DNA from: Pseudomonadota bacterium
GTDB lineage: Bacteria > Pseudomonadota > Gammaproteobacteria > Burkholderiales > Burkholderiaceae_F
Direction: 5' to 3'
Assembly (NCBI GenBank): GCA_021825945.1
Contig: JAKAFN010000015.1
Location: 1 to 38,426 of the forward strand
DNA length: 38,426 nt
Below, piece by piece: positions 35,096 through 38,426 of this stretch (position 1 is its first letter; each line of letters begins with the position of its first letter). Both the position numbers and the translations under genes were made by a program. The notes under the pieces were generated by a model. It was not told the DNA's origin. It worked only from the letters and a program-made list of their open reading frames with translations, and did no database searches.

Positions 35096-36474
35096 AACAC
35101 GTCATCCATCACATCCATTTCGTCGGTGTCGGCGGTTCCGGCATGAGCGGCATCGCGGAAGTGCTCCGCAATCTCGGCTATACCGTGAGCGGGTCCGACG
35201 CCAATCCGGGTGCGGTGACCCGGCGCCTCGAATCGCTCGGCGTGCGGATCTGCACCGGCCATGCCGCGGAAAACATCGCCGGCGCCGACGTGGTGGTCAT
35301 CTCGTCGGCGATCCGCAACGACAATCCCGAAGTCGCCGCTGCGCGCGCACACCGCATCCCGGTGGTGCCGCGCGCGGAGATGCTGGCGGAACTGATGCGC
35401 TTGAAGCAGGGCATCGCGATCGCCGGGACGCATGGCAAGACCACGACCACGAGCCTGGTCGCCAGCGTGCTCGCCGCGGGTGGGCTGGATCCGACGTTCG
35501 TGATCGGCGGCCGACTCAATTCCGCGGGTGCCAATGCTCGCCTGGGTTCGGGCGAGTACATCGTCGTCGAGGCCGACGAGTCCGATGCGAGCTTCCTCCA
35601 TCTTTCGCCGGTGATTTCCGTCGTGACCAACATCGACAACGATCACATGGAAACCTATGGCCACGACATGGCCCGTCTGCGGCAGGCGTTCCTGGAGTTC
35701 CTGGCCCGCCTGCCGTTCTATGGACGCGCGGTCCTGTGCCTGGATGATCCCCGCGTGCGCGAGATCCTGCCGCTGGTTTCCAAGCCCGTCGTTGGCTATG
35801 GGATGGCCGAAGACGCCCAGGTCCGGGCGCTCGACGTTCGTGCCGACGGCGTGGGGATGCGCTTCACGGTGCGGCGCGAGCAGGGTGACGACCTCGCCGT
35901 ACGCCTGAATCTTCCCGGCGAACACAACGTGCGGAACGCGCTGGCGGCAATCGCGGTCGCCCAGGAAATCGGCGTCGCCGACGAACACATCCTGGAGGCG
36001 CTCGATACGTTCAAAGGCGTGGGCCGCCGGTTCGCGCGCCTGGGGGAGATCCCGATCGCCGGGGGGAGTTTCACGCTGATCGACGACTACGGACACCACC
36101 CCGTCGAAATGGCGGCAACGTTGCGGGCGGCGCGCGGCGCGTTTCCGGACCGCCGCATCGTGCTGGTCTTCCAGCCGCACCGCTATACGCGCACCCGCGA
36201 CTGCTTCGAGGACTTCGTCGCCGTGCTGTCCCAGGCCGACGCGCTGGTGCTCACCGAGGTGTATCCGGCCGGCGAGGCGCCGCTGGTCGCCGCCGACGGC
36301 CGCAGCCTGGCGCGCGCCTTGCGCCTGGGCGGCCGCATCGAGCCGATCTTCGTCGAGGACGTCGAGGCGCTGCCGCAGGCGATCCGGGACGCGGCGCGGC
36401 CCGGCGACGTGGTGATCACGATGGGCGCCGGATCCATCGGCGCCGTGGCGCAGAAACTGGGGAGCGGCGCATGA
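35092..36474 (+). CDS. murC: UDP-N-acetylmuramate--L-alanine ligase MurC
   Basis: A 460-residue Mur ligase. The N-terminus [18 protein letters not shown] is the MurC-type UDP-binding loop. The ATPase loop is [12 protein letters not shown], followed by [25 protein letters not shown] and, in the C-terminal domain, [30 protein letters not shown] and FQPHRYTRT. It adds L-alanine to UDP-MurNAc, the first step of stem-peptide synthesis. The length is normal. It overlaps murG and ddlB by 4 bp each. No murB lies between murC and ddlB, unlike in some other dcw clusters. Confidence 0.96.
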   Translation: MKHVIHHIHFVGVGGSGMSGIAEVLRNLGYTVSGSDANPGAVTRRLESLGVRICTGHAAENIAGADVVVISSAIRNDNPEVAAARAHRIPVVPRAEMLAELMRLKQGIAIAGTHGKTTTTSLVASVLAAGGLDPTFVIGGRLNSAGANARLGSGEYIVVEADESDASFLHLSPVISVVTNIDNDHMETYGHDMARLRQAFLEFLARLPFYGRAVLCLDDPRVREILPLVSKPVVGYGMAEDAQVRALDVRADGVGMRFTVRREQGDDLAVRLNLPGEHNVRNALAAIAVAQEIGVADEHILEALDTFKGVGRRFARLGEIPIAGGSFTLIDDYGHHPVEMAATLRAARGAFPDRRIVLVFQPHRYTRTRDCFEDFVAVLSQADALVLTEVYPAGEAPLVAADGRSLARALRLGGRIEPIFVEDVEALPQAIRDAARPGDVVITMGAGSIGAVAQKLGSGA

Positions 36475-37490
36475 CCATGGGGGCGACGGGATCCACGGCC
36501 GCAACGACGGCGCACGCGCACCCGGCGCCGCGCGCGTTCGGCCGCGTCGGCGTGCTGTACGGCGGCCGCTCGTCCGAGCGGGATGTATCGATCCGCTCGG
36601 GCACCGCGGTGCTGCGGGCGCTGCGCGAGGCCGGCGTCGACGCGCACGAATTCGACCCCGCGATGCACACGCTCGCGGAACTCGAGGCGGCGCGGTTCGA
36701 TCGGGTGTTCTGCATCCTCCACGGCCGGTACGGCGAAGATGGCGCGATCCAGGGCGTGCTCGAAACTTTGCGCGTGCCCTACACGGGCAGCGGCATCCGC
36801 GCTTCGTCGGTAGCGATGGACAAGCCGACCACGAAGGAGATCTGGACCGCGGCGGGACTGCCCACCCCGGCCTGGCTGCAGGTCGCCCGCGACGACGACG
36901 TCGGCGCGGCATTCGCGCGCTGCGGCGCGGCGGAGTTCGCTCCGGGCCTGGTGGTGAAGCCCGCCCGGGAGGGATCGAGCTTCGGCGCCGGCAAGGTGGC
37001 TGCGGGCGATCGTCCCGCCTTCGAGGCGGCGTTGCGTGAGGCCTGGAAATACGATGCGCAGGCATTGATCGAGGAGCGGATCGTCGGACGTGAGCTGACC
37101 TGTGCCGTGCTTGGCGAGGGTGCCGACGCGCAGGCGCTACCGCTGGTGGAGATCTGCGCGCCCGACGCGAACTACGACTATCACAACAAGTATTTCGGCG
37201 ACCGGACCGAATACCGGTGCCCGGCGCCGCTCGATCCGGCGCTTACGCAGCGGATCCAGGCCCTGTGCGTGCGCGCGTATCGTGCGATCGGCGCGCGCGG
37301 CTGGGGGCGCATCGATGTGATGCTGCGCGAGGAAGCCGACGGAGCGAAGCCCTATCTCCTCGAACTCAACACCGCGCCGGGCATGACCGACCACTCGCTC
37401 GTTCCGATGGCGGCCCGCGCCGCGGGTATCGACTTCCCGGACCTCGTTCTTCGCATCCTCGCCGGCGCGCGGCTGGAGCTGGGGGCATGA
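36471..37490 (+). CDS. ddlB: D-alanine--D-alanine ligase
   Basis: A 339-residue ATP-grasp enzyme. A 20-residue Ala/Thr-rich leader precedes [22 protein letters not shown] (N-terminal domain, with the Glu that binds the first D-Ala), [62 protein letters not shown] and the C-terminal GRIDVMLRE and [15 protein letters not shown], which carries the metal ligands and the second D-Ala site. The YDYHNKY loop is of the D-Ala-D-Ala type, not a D-Ala-D-Lac enzyme. It supplies the dipeptide used by MurF, encoded upstream. ATGA overlaps join it to murC and ftsQ. Confidence 0.95.
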   Translation: MTMGATGSTAATTAHAHPAPRAFGRVGVLYGGRSSERDVSIRSGTAVLRALREAGVDAHEFDPAMHTLAELEAARFDRVFCILHGRYGEDGAIQGVLETLRVPYTGSGIRASSVAMDKPTTKEIWTAAGLPTPAWLQVARDDDVGAAFARCGAAEFAPGLVVKPAREGSSFGAGKVAAGDRPAFEAALREAWKYDAQALIEERIVGRELTCAVLGEGADAQALPLVEICAPDANYDYHNKYFGDRTEYRCPAPLDPALTQRIQALCVRAYRAIGARGWGRIDVMLREEADGAKPYLLELNTAPGMTDHSLVPMAARAAGIDFPDLVLRILAGARLELGA

Positions 37491-38392
37491 TTGCGATGAC
37501 CATGCCTTCGTTTTCCAGCCCCCCCCGCTCGGCGCGGGGGAAGGGCGGGGCGCAGGCCTCCCCGCGCCGCGGCATCGACGAGGGCGCAGGGGTTCCCGCG
37601 GCGGCCCTGCTGGCGCGTGTTTTCTTCGTCCTCGCCATGCTGATCCTCCTCGGCGGTGTACTCGTCTGGGCGGTGCGCCGGCCGGTTTTCGACCTTCGTC
37701 GCATCACCATTACCGGAACCCTCCGGCACGTCAATCGCGCCGAGATCCGTACGGCCCTCGCGGGCCATCTGGTCGGCAACTTCTTCACGCTGCGCTTGAC
37801 CGACGCGCGCGATGCCTTCCAAGGCATTCCCTGGGTTGCCGACGCCTCGGTGCGCCGTGTCTGGCCCGACGGCCTGATCGTGCGGTTGACCGAGCGTCGC
37901 GCGGTCGGAACCTGGAGCGACGGCCGCCTGGTTTCGGACGCCGGGGTCCTGTTCGAAGGCAATCCCGCGGAAGCCGACCTGGACGGGCCGCAGATCGCGC
38001 TTTCCGGGCCCGCGCGGTTGGCGCCGGAGGTCGTGGCGCGGATCGCATCGTTTTCGCGGGCGTGTCATGCCCTGGGGACGGCGCTGGCGGGAATCGCAGT
38101 ATCCGATCGCGGATCCTGGACCCTGGATACGGCCCGCGGCCAGATCTTCGATCTTGGGCGGGACGATCCTCCGGGCGCGGTTCAGCGGCGGCTCGATCGC
38201 CTCGTCCGCAGCGACGCTGTCGTGGTCGCGCGTCTCGGCGGCGCCCCGGCCCATGTGGACGCGCGTTACGACAATGGCTTCGCCGCGAGCGGATCGATCG
38301 CCGCGGCGACGCAGGCGGACGCCGCGTCAGACGGCAATGACGCGGCGGACGGATCTGCCGCCGTCGACGACCCGGCGACGAGGCAACCATGA
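37487..38392 (+). CDS. ftsQ: Cell division protein FtsQ
   Basis: A 301-residue bitopic protein. A basic Ser/Pro-rich cytoplasmic segment (1-40) and one membrane helix (about 40-63) lead to a POTRA domain (about 68-135) starting FDLRRITITGTLRHVNRAEI, then the FtsQ beta domain with WPDGLIVRLTERRAVGTW and SDAGVLFE. The last 35 or so residues are an Ala/Asp-rich tail that is probably disordered. FtsQ connects the early ring to FtsB-FtsL and so to FtsW-FtsI. Identification rests on POTRA topology plus position between ddlB and ftsA. It starts on an ATGA overlap with ddlB and ends on one with the next gene. Confidence 0.93.
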   Translation: MIAMTMPSFSSPPRSARGKGGAQASPRRGIDEGAGVPAAALLARVFFVLAMLILLGGVLVWAVRRPVFDLRRITITGTLRHVNRAEIRTALAGHLVGNFFTLRLTDARDAFQGIPWVADASVRRVWPDGLIVRLTERRAVGTWSDGRLVSDAGVLFEGNPAEADLDGPQIALSGPARLAPEVVARIASFSRACHALGTALAGIAVSDRGSWTLDTARGQIFDLGRDDPPGAVQRRLDRLVRSDAVVVARLGGAPAHVDARYDNGFAASGSIAAATQADAASDGNDAADGSAAVDDPATRQP

Positions 38393-38426
38393 GCAACGAA
38401 ACGAGGGATCGGATCGCCGATCCGGA
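38389..38426 (+). CDS. ftsA: Start of ftsA, cut by the window end
   Basis: Only the first 12 codons (MSNETRDRIADP) are present. The ATG overlaps the ftsQ stop by 4 bp, as at most other junctions here, and ftsA is the expected next gene in this cluster order. No FtsA motif is visible in so short a piece, so the call is by context. Confidence 0.6.
   Translation, partial: MSNETRDRIADP

Overview
The window is a high-GC (roughly two-thirds G+C by eye) chromosomal segment of a betaproteobacterium, most likely in or near the Burkholderiales. The support is the mraZ-rsmH-ftsL-ftsI-murE-murF-mraY-murD-ftsW-murG-murC-ddlB-ftsQ-ftsA order, a MurD with the long charged insertion I remember from betaproteobacterial MurDs, a MurG in which the usual His-Glu-Gln-Asn motif is replaced by an Asn-Ala-Asp type motif, and a cheY-cheA-cheR-cheD-cheB order next to type IV pilus minor-pilin genes. 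No species can be named from the sequence alone.

Region 1 (1-9493) is a dense block of two-component and c-di-GMP genes. It holds a HisKA_2 kinase overlapping a REC-ANTAR (RNA-binding) regulator, a convergent small membrane-anchored histidine kinase, a cytoplasmic PAS-HisKA-REC-REC-HPt hybrid kinase overlapping a REC-PAS-GGDEF-EAL protein, and on the minus strand a REC-HisKA_3 kinase overlapping its NarL/FixJ-type regulator. Region 2 (about 9599-15137) is a chemosensory operon: a small helical protein with a CheZ-like Asp-x-x-x-Gln motif, then CheY, CheA, CheR, CheD and CheB. No CheW or methyl-accepting protein lies inside it. Together these regions encode five histidine kinases and eight receiver domains, most of them without membrane segments.

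Region 3 (15283-22549) is a minor-pilin operon, fimT/gspH-pilV-pilW-pilX-pilY1-pilE. The PilY1 is unusual: its N-terminal half resembles an L-type lectin, and its C-terminal propeller carries an inserted beta module of a kind I associate with phage virion proteins. The chemosensory and c-di-GMP genes next to it plausibly control pilus-based motility or attachment (inference from context).

Region 4 is the RNase P RNA gene (22563-22900), only 13 nt behind pilE, followed by about 410 bp without a gene. That gap contains a REP-like repeated element, a sigma-70-like promoter and three 10-bp-phased MraZ boxes.

Region 5 (23311 to the end) is the division and cell wall (dcw) cluster from mraZ to the first codons of ftsA. 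Almost every junction is a 4-bp ATGA overlap, so the genes are probably transcribed and translated as a coupled unit that makes UDP-MurNAc-pentapeptide, lipid I/II and the septal synthase FtsW-FtsI. The strongest leads for something undescribed are the miniature CheZ-like protein with a C-terminal tail shared with CheD, the 26-residue insertion that separates the I-site from the active site in the GGDEF domain, and the lectin-bearing PilY1.
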